64,000 nucleotides of DNA from Parasitella parasitica (Eukaryota > Mucoromycota > Mucoromycetes > Mucorales > Mucoraceae). Made by a program: the position numbers and the translations under genes. The stretch covers positions 62,001-126,000 of the forward strand of contig MU619307.1 in assembly GCA_025201805.1 (NCBI GenBank), in the 5' to 3' direction. Every line of letters starts with the position of its first letter. Position 1 is the first letter of the stretch. Below the pieces are notes generated by a model. It was not told the DNA's origin, did no database searches, and saw only the letters and a program-made list of their open reading frames with translations. This document shows, piece by piece, positions 23,399-34,746 of this stretch.

Positions 23399-23426
23399 TT
23401 TTCATCTTTTTGAATGCGAAATCCTG
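23399..23426 (-). repeat. right terminal inverted repeat of Tc1-like element
   Basis: Reverse complement of the left repeat. It ends in GCGAAATCCTG and is followed by TA. Confidence 0.88.
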
Positions 23427-23428
23427 TA

Positions 23429-24581
23429 TCAACTCAGTGAGTAACCTAGAACAGTCCCTGATGCTTCACGACACTAGAACACTGCTATCTATAACTATTA
23501 AACTAAATTTTAGTAGGCCTCCTGACTCTAGATAAAGAGTGGACTATAGTAAGACTTAGAGAGGATGACATATGTCAATATTTCATAAAAGCAACAAGGT
23601 ATTAGTTAAGCAGTAGTCTATTTCTAGTATCTAAATATGATAAAGAACATTTACTTCCAGAAATCAAAGACGTAATAGCAATAGGAAACTGTTTCTATCA
23701 TTATTTTGTTTCTCTTTCTTGTCGTAAAATACAAGATAAATTCAGACGATAAAGAATCGAAAGTAGTTCTATAACAAAATTAAGGAATGGGAATATTAGC
23801 TGGATACAAACAATATAGATGAGGGCATTCACGAATCTTCCTTTTTGCCACTAAGATTGGTTGCCTTGGATAGTAAGACGGATGAAATAAGACGGATGGT
23901 TAAAAATGTTCAATTGGCGGAATTTTTTATTTACACCCCCTGATTTTTGTATTTTCAAACCCGAAGCACTGTATGTTTTGTCTCTTCCCTTTTCTTTTTC
24001 ATTTTTCCCTTCTTGTTCCTTAAGAAGGTCTTTATTCTTTTTCACTTCATAACTGGCTCGGGAAATATTGCACAACTCGTTGCTACATACTCACTGCCAA
24101 AAAAAAAAAAACTAAGAATTTAACCGTATGTTTAGAAAGTGACCAATTGACGGCGGAAATAAGTAGAAGTAAAATAGAATCTCTTTGATTAGTAGAAAAC
24201 TTTTAGTGGAGAAAGGCATGTTTCAACTATCTTTGTTACTTATAGTTGTCATAAGCATAAAAGCTTTTAGTGAGATCAGTTATGAAAGCATAGAAGCCCC
24301 GAAAATCTTTTGATTTTGAATGATACGGGATACATCCAAGTAAACGAGGTCTATTCAGTTTCGGTACCGAATGTATATTAAAATAAACATATTTTTGAGA
24401 TTGGGCCCCATTCCTGCATTGAAATTTAGTCTTGCAATTTTTTGCTTTATGCTTGACAGCTGGAGAGCAGCAATTGAATAGCAACAGGCATCAACATTCT
24501 TGTGCTAGATGCAATGAAAATCAGCGCATTGGCATTTGTTATTAACATTCCTTTTTTCTTTTATACTTTTTGCAATTGGAC
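23429..24581. other. intergenic, no convincing gene
   Basis: AT-rich flank of the mobile-element island. Minus-strand frames of 74 and 82 codons (23.85 and 24.24 kb) resemble no family. The last 60 bases before 24582 are T-rich and look like a leader. Confidence 0.5.
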
Positions 24582-24845
24582 ATGAATTCTGATACCATCA
24601 AGGCTGACCAAGATGTTACTGGCAGGATCGATAATGATAGCTCGACACTAAACACTAGTAAAGTCAAGAGCCTACGGTACTGCTCACTCTTCTTGAAGCT
24701 GGCTGGACTCTTTATCATCGTGGGCGTTGTATTACTTTTTGCTTTCTTACCAAACTACATTCAAAGTAAGAATATAGACAACAACTACTCTACGGGTGCA
24801 ACAGATCCCACAAATGCCATATTGCCAGGAGGTGGAGGAGGTTGA
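24582..24845 (+). CDS. small single-pass membrane protein, unknown
   Basis: An 87-codon open frame starting at MNSDTIKADQDV. A polar N-terminus of about 36 residues precedes one strong hydrophobic segment (LAGLFIIVGVVLLFAFL). A short Ser/Asn/Gly-rich tail ends in five glycines. I recognise no family. It lies 307 bp upstream of, and codirectional with, the SPX phosphate transporter. No intron is evident. It could be a genuine lineage-specific small protein; the composition (polar, then transmembrane, then polar) argues against pure chance. Confidence 0.45.
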   Translation: MNSDTIKADQDVTGRIDNDSSTLNTSKVKSLRYCSLFLKLAGLFIIVGVVLLFAFLPNYIQSKNIDNNYSTGATDPTNAILPGGGGG

Positions 24846-25152
24846 TACGACGCTGCTGAGAATGCTTTCTTGTCACAAGCAGCCGGGGGATTTTTCTTGT
24901 CCCAAGGCCCTACATGTGCATACATTTCATCACTTGCACTGCCATCTACAAATACCATCAAAAGAACAAGAGCATCGCTTTAGGACTCCGTTTTGTTGAT
25001 TTTTTCCCTGTTTCTCCAACATCATCTTTTTCCTTTTTCCTTCTACTTCTCTCTCACTTTCATTCCTTTTTTAGTATCGTTACTATTATTAAACCTATTT
25101 ATCTACAAGCAAACGTATCTGCACATAAACGAAATAAAGCCATAAAGAGAGA
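24846..25152. other. upstream region of the SPX transporter
   Basis: These 307 bases contain long C/T-rich tracts (about 25005-25075) typical of fungal promoters and leaders. No coding evidence is seen. Confidence 0.5.
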
Positions 25153-27617
25153 ATGAAGTTCTCACATCAAATACAGTTTAATGCAGTGCCAGATTGGGCA
25201 GACTATTATCTCCCGTAAGTTTCTTTTTTTTTTTTGGTCCAAAACAAAAATAAATACCAACAAAATGTAAACAAAAACTAGATATTCCAACCTCAAAAAG
25301 CTAATTTACTCGATTGAAAAGGAGAGAGTGACTAGCAAGGGCCATCGCTTATCCATTGATCTCGAAGACGGCAACGAGATACCACCTAGTGAACACACCG
25401 CTCTTATCAGCGACGACCCAGTGGAACAAGAAAATCATCAATTCGTGAGTTCATTAAACAAATCATTGGACAAAATCGTAAAGTTCTACGCAAAGAAGGA
25501 AACTGAACTGTACGATGAGATGGAGGAATTGGTGGGCGATTTTGAATATCTGAATCGTCATGACGCTGCTGTTGCCACGCAATTACGTCGTCTTAGCTTA
25601 ACAAACCGGGACGCTACGCTTGGTCGTCAACCAGAAGAACAAGATAGGATAAGGAGCAACACTAATCAATTGCCAAGAAGGGAATCCAACGTGGAGGGCG
25701 ACTCATTTCTGCCCCCCAACATCATCTCCAAGAATGTCACTGACACGGATCCTGCAGCTCTCGAGGTCCCCACTCATATTGCACCACCCAGCACCTCAAG
25801 CGGCCCAATGTGGCCACGGGAAGCCGTGGATGACGTTGTGGAACTGAGAAAACGAACTGTGGATCTCTTTGTCTTGCTGTCTGAACTCAAGTCGTTCGTT
25901 GCGCTCAATCTCACAGCATTTGCAAAAATCCTCAAGAAATACGACAAGATCACTAACAGTAATCTAAAGCGCTACTATACATCTACATATGTCTCTCAGG
26001 CGTATCCATTCAAGACTGCTACAAAGGCCAGATTGAACGAACGTATCCAGCAAACGGAAAGAGCTTACGCTATTCTGGCCACGGGAAACAACTTGGATGT
26101 TGCTATCGAAGAGCTGAAAACGCACTTGCGAGAGCACATTGTTTGGGAGAGAAATACTGTCTGGAAAGACTTGATAGGACAAGAGAGAAGGACACAAACT
26201 GTGGGCCTCAGTGATGTAAAGCCTTCGTCTGTACACACTCCTTTCGGTACAGTTCGAATCACTCGTGACCAAGCTATGAGCTACTTGTATCTGGTTGCTT
26301 GCGTTGCTGTGTTTATACTGCTGATGCGATCCGAAATATTCGACACTGTTGAGCAGAACCGTTGTTTGGCCATCCTTGTATTTGCAAGCATGCTGTGGGC
26401 TGGAGAGGTAAGTGGCTTCTTTTGTAAGACGGGTACATCTGGCTTACGTACTGGTTATCCAGGTCATGCCGCTTTTCGTTACTGCTCTGCTGGTGCCGTT
26501 TCTTATCATTATACTGCGTGTGATGCGTTCAGATGATGGTCATTATACTCGTCTGAATGCTCCAGATGCAACAAAACGTGTTTTTGGTGCCATGTTCTCC
26601 CCCGTCATCATGCTGTTATTGGGTGGTTTCGCTATTGCTGGTGCATTGAGCAAGTTTGGCATTGCTAAATCAATGGCCACTTATGTCTTGTCCAAGGCCG
26701 GCACCCGTCCCAGTCGAGTATTGATTGTAAATATGATGGTGGCTACTGTTGCAAGTATGTGGATTAGCAATGTTGCTGCACCTGTGCTTTGCTTTTCATT
26801 AATACAGGTAAGAAAGGATGTTGAAGGGGAGCGGGGGATTAGGAGCAGGCGCAGGCAGGAAGGGGGTGTTTGACTTATAACTCGTGCTATTAGCCAATTC
26901 TTCGTACGCTACCTGTCGACTCTACATTTGGGCCCTGCCTAATTATTGGCATTGCTCTTGCTTCAAACTTGGGTGGTATGGCGTCGCCTATCTCATCGCC
27001 CCAGAATATCATTGCTATTCAAAATATGAGCCCTGCACCTTCCTGGGCAGAATGGTTCATTATCTCTATTCCACTCTGCATTGTTGGCAATTTGATCATT
27101 TGGCTTTGGTTGCTATACAACTATAACCCCGAAAAGCACACACCGCAAATTCACACTATCCGTTCTAATTCTGACCCTGTTAATGCTACGCAGCTCTATG
27201 TCATCATTGTCACATTGATCACTATTTTGCTCTGGTGTTTGGCTCATTCCTACGAGCACATTTTTGGCGATATGGGGGTCATCGCCATCTTGCCCTTAAT
27301 TGCCTTTTTTGGCACGGGTTTGTTGACAAAGGACGATTTTAACAACTTTTTGTGGAATGTCATCATGTTGGCAATGGGTGGCATTGCTCTGGGTAAGGCT
27401 GTGGAAAGCTCTGGCCTACTCAAAACTATTGCCTCTCAAATTGAAGCCATGGTACAGGGATTCTCTGCTTTCCAGGTACTGTTTGTGTTTAGCTGTTTGG
27501 TGCTTGTCATTGCTACCTTTATTAGCCACACTGTTGCTGCTCTCATCGTTTTACCCATTGTCGCTGAAGTCGGCTCTCAATTAGAAGATCCTCAGCCGAG
27601 AATGCTGGTCATGGTAA

Positions 27618-27654
<37 letters not shown>

Positions 27655-27899
27655 CTTGATATAGTGCATGGGATACTGATTTTCGCATCTAAAAGGGCAC
27701 TGCTTTTGTCTGCTCGGCTGCCATGGGCCTTCCTGTCTCTGGCTTCCCCAACATGAATGCTATTTCACAAGAAAATGAACTTGGAAAGCCATATCTAACC
27801 ACAAAGGACTTTTTGGTCAATGGCGTGCCTTCGAGCATTTTCTCCATGTTGTGTATAACTACTATCGGTTATGGTCTAATGGCCTTGATTGGATTCTAG
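25153..27899 (+). CDS. SPX-domain low-affinity phosphate transporter (Pho87/Pho90/Pho91 type)
   Basis: Five exons (25153-25214, 25282-26407, 26463-26807, 26894-27613, 27696-27899) encode 818 aa. The N-terminal SPX domain begins MKFSHQIQFNAVPDWADYYL, is completed across the first intron by PYSNLKKLIYSIEK, and ends near FAKILKKYDKITNS. SPX domains sense inositol pyrophosphates. The rest is a multi-pass sodium/sulfate-symporter-type (divalent anion:Na+ symporter) transporter, with WISNVAAPVLCFSLIQ and ASNLGGMASPISSPQNIIAI as the substrate-site segments. The C-terminal half mirrors these with TFISHTVAALIVLPI and GLPVSGFPNMNAI. Pho87/90 work at the plasma membrane and Pho91 at the vacuole; which this is cannot be told. 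The last intron contains an AT microsatellite. Confidence 0.93.
27622..27652. repeat. AT dinucleotide microsatellite in intron
   Basis: About fifteen AT units directly after the 5' splice site of the last intron of the phosphate transporter gene. Confidence 0.9.
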
Positions 27900-28842
27900 T
27901 TGGTATTTTGCTATCGCACCTTTGAATTTTAGATTTTTATCACCAATCAACAAAGTTACTTTTGCTATATTGATTGAAATCTCATAAACCAAACATTGCA
28001 ATGTTATGAGTGAAATCTAATGCTGTATCGTACGGAAATTGTGATTTTCTTACTCGGAGGGAGGGGGGGGGGGGAAGGCGCGGATTTTAACCCAAAACAA
28101 TATTGATTAAACAGACTTTCAACTTTTCGGGTTATTACCAAGTGGACTATAAGGTAAAATGATGAGCATACACAGCGATTCGAGCATATATGTCATGACA
28201 TATTATAAAAACAAGCTTTGTGCTGCTTGCTGACATTACTGTATGCTATTAAGACGTTCCTCATTTTGAAGACAAAGATTCGTCAGAATGACCAAGAGAG
28301 AAGGGCCTTCATTTGTGCCTAAAAGCATCATGAAAAAGTACTATAACAATGTGCTGCTCCTACAGTATCCACATAGTTGGATCATGCCTCATTGAGGTGG
28401 ATATAGCAAGATTATGGTAATCGTTAAAGCTAATTGTTTTTCTCTCAAGTTGATTCAATCAATTCTGATGTCGCGCAAAAGTTAGCACAGTGACATTCAA
28501 ATGTGCGATTCGTATTTAACAATCGCATGGACGCTAAAAGTGTCTACGGGTGTTATTATTGTCTTTATCAAAGGGCGAGTACGCCTCTCGTATCTCTTCA
28601 CGCATCATTTGGTCAGACATCGTTTATAACAATAAAGATAATTCTATATTGTGTCCTGCTGGCGCGTAGACGATAACATAGCGTACAATTTACCAGGCAG
28701 CAGCGTCTTTTTGGAAAGAGAAAGAGAAAGAGAACAGATAAAAGGTGCAAGTCGGTTTCAATATTTTAATCTTTCCTTTAATGTAGATGTATATACATAG
28801 CGAGTGTTGTGGTCGTTTTTATGTTTATTTACAAATAGAAAA
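27900..28842. other. intergenic between convergent genes, no gene seen
   Basis: Contains a G-run near 28060-28073 and an (AAAGAG)-type stretch near 28715-28735. No coding signal is visible on either strand. Confidence 0.55.
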
Positions 28843-30640
28843 TCAAGAAAAAGGCAGGTTGTAATTATTAAATGCAGAAGTAGTAACAGTGGCCGATACA
28901 TCTTCTTCATCAGAGCCATAGCACGAGGATGAATTTGACGAAGCAACCAAAGGGCCAGCATAGGGATCACTGCCTAGAAAGAAATTACCGGGATGCACCA
29001 GGCAACCAGGACATGTACACTGGTTTCCACAATAGCAAGTAACGATACGTGTGGTTGTGGGATAGTTTTCCTGTAGTGGTCGTTTGTCTGTAGCATTATT
29101 ATTAGTGGACAGAGGCGTAATTGTAATCACAACTGATTCGCCTTGAACAGAATTAGAAGCAGGTTTGCAGCATGTTGGTCGAGGTACAAAACTTCCACAT
29201 TGAGACCGCATTGTAGTAGGCACAGCATGAGCCATAGCTGGCGCTGCAGTAGCTGAGATACTCGAACGCTGGCTAGTCGAAGAGACTGAATCTATCTCAT
29301 CTTCCTTGAATACATTATTCAGTATTGCTGTCAGTTCTTCAGCATTAGCTAAATCCCCCATAAATTGAGTGCCATTGCCATTGCCATTGCTATTGCTGTT
29401 ACTGTTGCCATTAGATAATATTTCAAGTTGCTCTGTAAGATAATCAAAATGCATATCCATAGGCTCGCAAGAAGTGACAACCAACGATGAATTGGAAGAA
29501 GACAGTGGATGGGGGGAAACAGCAGATGAAGGGGGTGTCGATAAGCTATAGTCAGTAATTGTATTTATAGCAAGATTCGAAGTATCAATCAAAGCATTGG
29601 CAGGTAAACGATTTGCAGGCCTTGCTGATGGCTGCTTGGTAGAACGCCGTCTTCTCACCCGAGGTTGACCATCCAAGAATCTCTGCGATGTGGGTTTATG
29701 AAAGATAAAACCGAGATGCGTGTTATGGTTGGTATCTAGATCATCGCCGGTATCCATCATCATGTCGGTGAATAGCTGATTTGATTCCAATGCAGCAGTA
29801 GTCGTAGTAGCACTGGAGATAAGGGAGGCAGCACCATTACTGCTAGTGGCAAAGTCCATTTGATTGGATGGAGGGGAGGTGATCAACGCCCATGAGTAGG
29901 ACAGGTTTTCTTCTTCTTTCATTACAGGCACCTTGGGACAGAGTGGCGCTAAATGCCCTTCATGTTGGTTCGCAGACGATGAACATTGTTGATATTGATT
30001 GAACCCTAAATTGGACGATGACGATTTGACCATGGGGACATTGCTGACAAACGTTGCGGGATTACTAGTAGTGGATGAAGCAGCAGCAGCAGCAGCAGCA
30101 GTCGTGGTATTAGTAGTATTAGTAGTAATAGTAGTACCGGCAACATTTGTAGATGGACAGGTGCAATCACTTGCTGCTGCTTTTTTGTCTTGGCACACAT
30201 CCACAGTCATGATATCATTAGCCACAGGGGAAGTTGTAGAAGTAGCGGTTGTTGCGTTTAATGTTTTAGGAGAGCACGATGAATTGTTGCGATAAATCAA
30301 TAATGGATTGCTGTTTGTAGAGTCGACTGCTGAATACATCTTTTTTGTTATATAAATGCTTTATTTATATCCTTTTTTTATATATATTTACCTTTTTTAT
30401 CAGTACATGCGCATTTGATATGTACTTGTTTTGTTTTTCGAAGATCTCTACAAAAAGTACATTGAGTGACAGGGCGACCTTTCTTGCGAATTTCAAATAG
30501 TGGACGATCAACATGACTGCAATGAGAGGAACGATGGCCCTGTTCTTGTATATTAATATCCACCTAATGTAATACAAGAAAAAAAATTTTCTTACCTTGA
30601 TACAAGTTGAACAAGCATATTTTAAACCGTTAATGTACAT
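28843..30640 (-). CDS. copper-fist transcription factor (Mac1/Cuf1/Grisea type)
   Basis: Three exons join in phase (30596-30640, 30392-30539, 28843-30329), giving 559 aa. The N-terminal copper fist runs MYINGLKYACSTCIK, then GHRSSHCSHVDRPL, then EIRKKGRPVTQC and CRDLRKTKQVHIKCAC. It holds the zinc-binding Cys/His set and the RGRP-like minor-groove arm (here KKGRP). The first intron must end at GAACAG; another AG would insert nine foreign residues into the fist. The third exon starts inside an apparent ATG-initiated frame, at 30329. Near the C-terminus, CYCGNQCTCPGCLVH is a CxC-x3-CxC-x2-C-x2-H cluster like the copper-sensing motif of Mac1 and Cuf1. This suggests an activator of copper-uptake genes that is inhibited by copper. 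The middle is Ser/Thr/Asn-rich. Confidence 0.92.
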
Positions 30641-32426
30641 GCTGCTTAGAATTTTTCTGAATTTTGAGTGTGTTTGTGTTTGTGTGTGTTTGTAGTTTTG
30701 TTTGTAGTTTTGTTTATGTGCTTGTGGTGGGATGTACAGTTATTTTTTTTTTTAAGAATAGGAATAATAATAGTTATATGAAAATGGGTGGTGGGGACGA
30801 AAGATACAAAGCAAAGTATCAAGCACTACTCCGATAGTTGTAATTACACTTTTGGAGACGCAAAGAAATCATACCAATAACGAAGAGAAGGTATTTTGAT
30901 GCTCTTGTTGGGATAATATGTAAATTATATAAAACCAACTATAAAAATGACCAAGGAAAGAGGGAAAAAAGGGGAGGAAATTTATGAGGAAAAGAGAGAT
31001 AAATAAATAAGAGAAATGCGTACAGCAGATGCGATAGGAACAGATACTAAATGTTGGAAAAGTGATAAGAGGAAAGAAGGGAAAAGCTGAAAAAAGAGGA
31101 GACGTATAAATACTCGTAATAAAAAAAAAAAGGGAGATCATTTTCCAATGTCTACGGTATTATGGTTGCCAATGTTTGTCATCTCTTCGCCGCTGTTGGT
31201 CTCCCCAATTGCAATTTTATTTAAACGGAGTTAGCTCATTAACACAAGGAAGTATGTGTAAATAAGGAGGGGGGAGAGCATGAGATGTAGTGAGAATTGC
31301 CTTGAGTCTTTTCAGATCAGCTGCTTCAATCCAAATGCACCCAAAGCGCTTCGCGCCAATTGAAAAATGATTGCACTTTGCAAAGCCATGGGCTGCTTTT
31401 TAGGGGCCGTGTACCGGCTGCCTAGGGGCCTCTACTAAATGCACGCTAATATGCGATTTGGCTCGCAAGCTGAAATAGTAGGTTTATTCAAATGGGAGTA
31501 AACGTATTGGGAGACATGTCAAGTAATCTACAGTACGAAATGAGCAAGACTTTAAAATCATTTAGTCTTCCAATCACCATCTACAAGCCGAACCATCTAT
31601 TAAAATGTATTTAGCAATATAGAGTGTTCATGGCTATAAAAGAAAGTGTTAGCATGAAGATATAAGCGCATGTGAAAGGTGGCAAGTGATCTCGACCTAC
31701 AACATTTAAATCTGATACTGACTTCAACCGAAGATACATCTTGTACGTCTAGCAAATAAACATCCAAGCAACTTTGTCTGAATTCATAAAATAGAATTTC
31801 AATGCGATTGCTGAAGACTCATATGTCAAAAAATTAGAGCATAAACAAACTATCGTCAACCTGAGGCAGCAGATATACAGGGATTGCACTCTAAAGAGAA
31901 CAAAAACGTAGGCTGGAGCACTGACTTAAGTGGCTGAACAACAATAACAACTTCATACTATTTCTACATGCTCTGGAATAAATAAGCATTGCGAATTTGT
32001 AAACGATGATACAGAAACAAAGCTTGGCCACATTCCGAACAAGCAAGACTCTGATACATCATAATTTTGACTGAAACATGCTCATATAGTCCCAGTTTGA
32101 TGGTGAACCATAGATTTTAGTAGTGAAGGCTGAAATTACAGATATTCACTTGATTTTGATGTGTAAAAAAAGGGCTTTTTTTATTTTATTTTTAATACTG
32201 CAATAATAAAAAAGAATATAAAGTATGAAAAAGTGTTATGAGATGAATTTTTTTTATAAAGAGTTGGGTGGTTTACAATAAGGTGCTTCTAAAATAATGA
32301 TTTTGGTTGAAAGGATTTTGGGTTAGATTAAAAATGGAAGTAATTTTTTTTGTTGGAATATGAAGAGTATGACTTTGTGCAAGCAATAAGAGGTGGGTTA
32401 TTTACAAAAAGGTTGATGAATAGAAC
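30641..32426. other. long upstream region of copper-fist gene, no gene seen
   Basis: About 1.8 kb containing TGTGTTTG-type repeats (30665-30715) and purine-rich tracts (30940-31090). No credible open frame is present, and no specific regulator site is claimed. Confidence 0.5.
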
Positions 32427-34425
32427 TTAAAAAAGAGGGTCTAGTAAATGAGCAGCTGCAGAGAAATTATCTTGAAAGTCTTCTTCAAGCTTGACCAAAT
32501 CTTGACCAGCCACTGCACTTGAGGGCAGGGAAGGGGACATGAGAGAATCATAGCATTTCATATCATTGTTATTGGTGTCGAGCAGCATAAAAGTATCATT
32601 GACAGGTGGCAACCTAAATGAATCATAGAGATCCGAATCAGCAAATCCAAAAAGGCCTGCATTGACAGGTGGGCTGGGCGTACAGGCTGCTGAAGAATTT
32701 GAAGAGGTGAGACAACTGATCGAAGATTCGTCAAAGGGCGAAAAACGAGCATCATTGTACATAGAATCATAGGAAGGAGATATCATAGGATCTGCGTCAG
32801 TTTGGCGAGGTAAATTGGTCATGGCGGGTCCGTTGAATGAGAGCTTAGAGGTAGTGGTGTGTGCTGCTTCATCGTCCAGCGAGAAACATTCGCCAAAATC
32901 GAGAGATGCTGTAGTAGTAGTAGTGTCTTTTTCCTTCTTTTTGTCAAACAAGGCATTTTGGGCATCCAGGGCAGATGTCGTTAACGGTGTGGTGTTAGCT
33001 GTCGACACCATTTTCACAAGATCCTGTTGTTCAATAGTAGCATTAGGAGTGACAATCACGCGAGCGGGAGAAGTACGAGGTGAATGCTTGCGAGGTTTGA
33101 GAGATGGCATAAATTTGGATCGGTAGATATCCAAAGCACGTTGAAGTAAATTCTTCTTTCCAGCCAACACTCTAGGATTCAAGTAAGCCTGTAAGGTTGG
33201 TTAATATCTAGCTCTATGTTCTCACAAATATATAAGCTTACCAATTTCCAGCAGAGTTCATTGCAGATTGAATCTTCCATCCATCTGTCACGACCGCCAA
33301 CGTAGTAATCAGGATTGGTTGTCGCAGATGCTTTAGGAAACGGACAGTTTTGCTTGCGGAAGTCTTGAGATATTTCATCTAATGAAACAGCTTCGACATT
33401 GATTTTGATACGATAACGAGCGTTGGTAATCAAATCATCAATAGCAATTGTTTTTGGTTGGTGATTAGGCTTGACTGTAGCAGCTTCTAATGAGGTACAA
33501 GGCAAGGATTGATCGATTACTGAGTTGGCAGAGATGGCTGTTGTAGAGGCATTATCAACGTAATTCATATCTTCATCTTCCTCTCTGTTCTTTCTCTTTC
33601 GAAGAGTCCCGTTCAATAATTTCTCCTGACGAGCAACACGTCTTGATCTCATACTGGGATAACGATTACGGTAAGAATCAACAGCACGTTGAATCAAACC
33701 ACGTTTACCTGCAATTTCTGTTTTGTTCAACCATGCAAGCTTCCAGCCTAAGTCATTACACTCAGTCTCATAAGCCCATCTGTTTCCTTTGTAAGTTTCT
33801 TTGGGGAGATTAGCACGCGGGTACACCTATTCACAACAAGTTAGTTTATTTGTTCGTTTCCCTTTAAGCATATACATACACAATTCTCGGCTTTGAACTT
33901 ATCGTCAACAATATCCAATGCTACCGTTTGGATGTCTGTTCTAATGGAATAGCGTTTGAGGATACGATTATGGGAGTAAACAAAAGAGACCCATTCGACA
34001 CCATCTTTGATTTCGGCAATGGGCTCATTAGAGGTTACAGGCGTAGTGGTGGTAGCAGCAGTTTTAGCTGGATTCACAGCGGCGGCAGAACTGGAACCAG
34101 TAGAGTTACTTTTAACTGAAACTGTAGAGACAGGTACGTGCAAGGCGGCTGAAACCATGGCAGCAGCTAACGCATTGGCGATCGCAGCTGTTGAAGAGGA
34201 ATTATCCATAACAATCCCGTCTTCGACTTTCAATGGTGCAGTGGGAGGAGAGGATACAGGGGAAGGAAGATGTGATTTCTCCATCTTTCTGCGCTTGATC
34301 CGGCTAATTGTGTTTTCAATCATATTGATTTGTTCGGATGTGAGGCATTCCAAGATGGATTCGGCCTTGTTTGGTGCGCTGATGAGGTCTTTGAGTAATA
34401 ATGTGGTTGGTGATGAATTACCCAT
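32427..34425 (-). CDS. fungal protein with two copies of an unknown (DUF8032-like) domain
   Basis: Three exons (33880-34425, 33242-33826, 32427-33188) encode 630 aa. The first domain (about residues 150-235) runs VEWVSFVYSHNRILKRYSIR, then VYPRANLPKETYKGNRWAYE, then CNDLGWKLAWLN and GKRGLIQRAVDSYRNRYP. A second copy spans the last intron: ARYRIKINVEAVSLDEISQD, then CNELCWKLAYLNPRVLAGKK and LLQRALDIYRSKFMPS. From memory this matches the fungal family listed as DUF8032; the name needs checking. The N-terminus has a short basic stretch (ISRIKRRKMEK), and Ser/Thr/Ala-rich linkers separate the domains. Basic stretches and acidic, Ser-rich linkers would suit a nuclear regulator, but no function is known. 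Confidence 0.8.
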
Positions 34426-34736
34426 AATAAATAATAATAAAAAGAGGGGGTGGAAGTTTGTTTCAAGTTAAGAGGAATAAATAAATAAATAACCGTTAAA
34501 GAGCGAGAATATTGCGTATCTTATTTAATGAGTATCAATAGTCTCAGTTGGTGAATATGTTGGGATCATAAAATGTCAAATTTGGAAGATCTTGTAGAGA
34601 AAAAGGTTGAGATTGACGTTACAAAAATGGAATGATTGTTGTCAATGACGACGAACGCTTCAGGAATGAGTTGAATAAAGGCAAAGGAAGAAAGAAGAAG
34701 CTTTACGAAAAAGTGGGGAAGGATATATAAATCTCG

Positions 34737-34746
34737 NNNNNNNNNN
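34737..34746. other. assembly gap of 10 N next to poly-A
   Basis: Ten undetermined bases adjoin an A20-type homopolymer, so the true length of sequence missing here is unknown. Confidence 0.98.

Larger units (their letters stand above)
22603..23426 (+). mobile_element. 824-bp Tc1/mariner-type element, internally reduced
   Basis: Both ends carry the same 28-bp terminal inverted repeat beginning CAGGATTTCGCATTC, with no mismatch that I can see. TA lies immediately outside each end (22601-22602 and 23427-23428), the Tc1/mariner target duplication. The interior carries the catalytic part of a DD34E transposase but no helix-turn-helix region. The element is therefore non-autonomous, although the identical ends suggest fairly recent movement. 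Confidence 0.88.
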
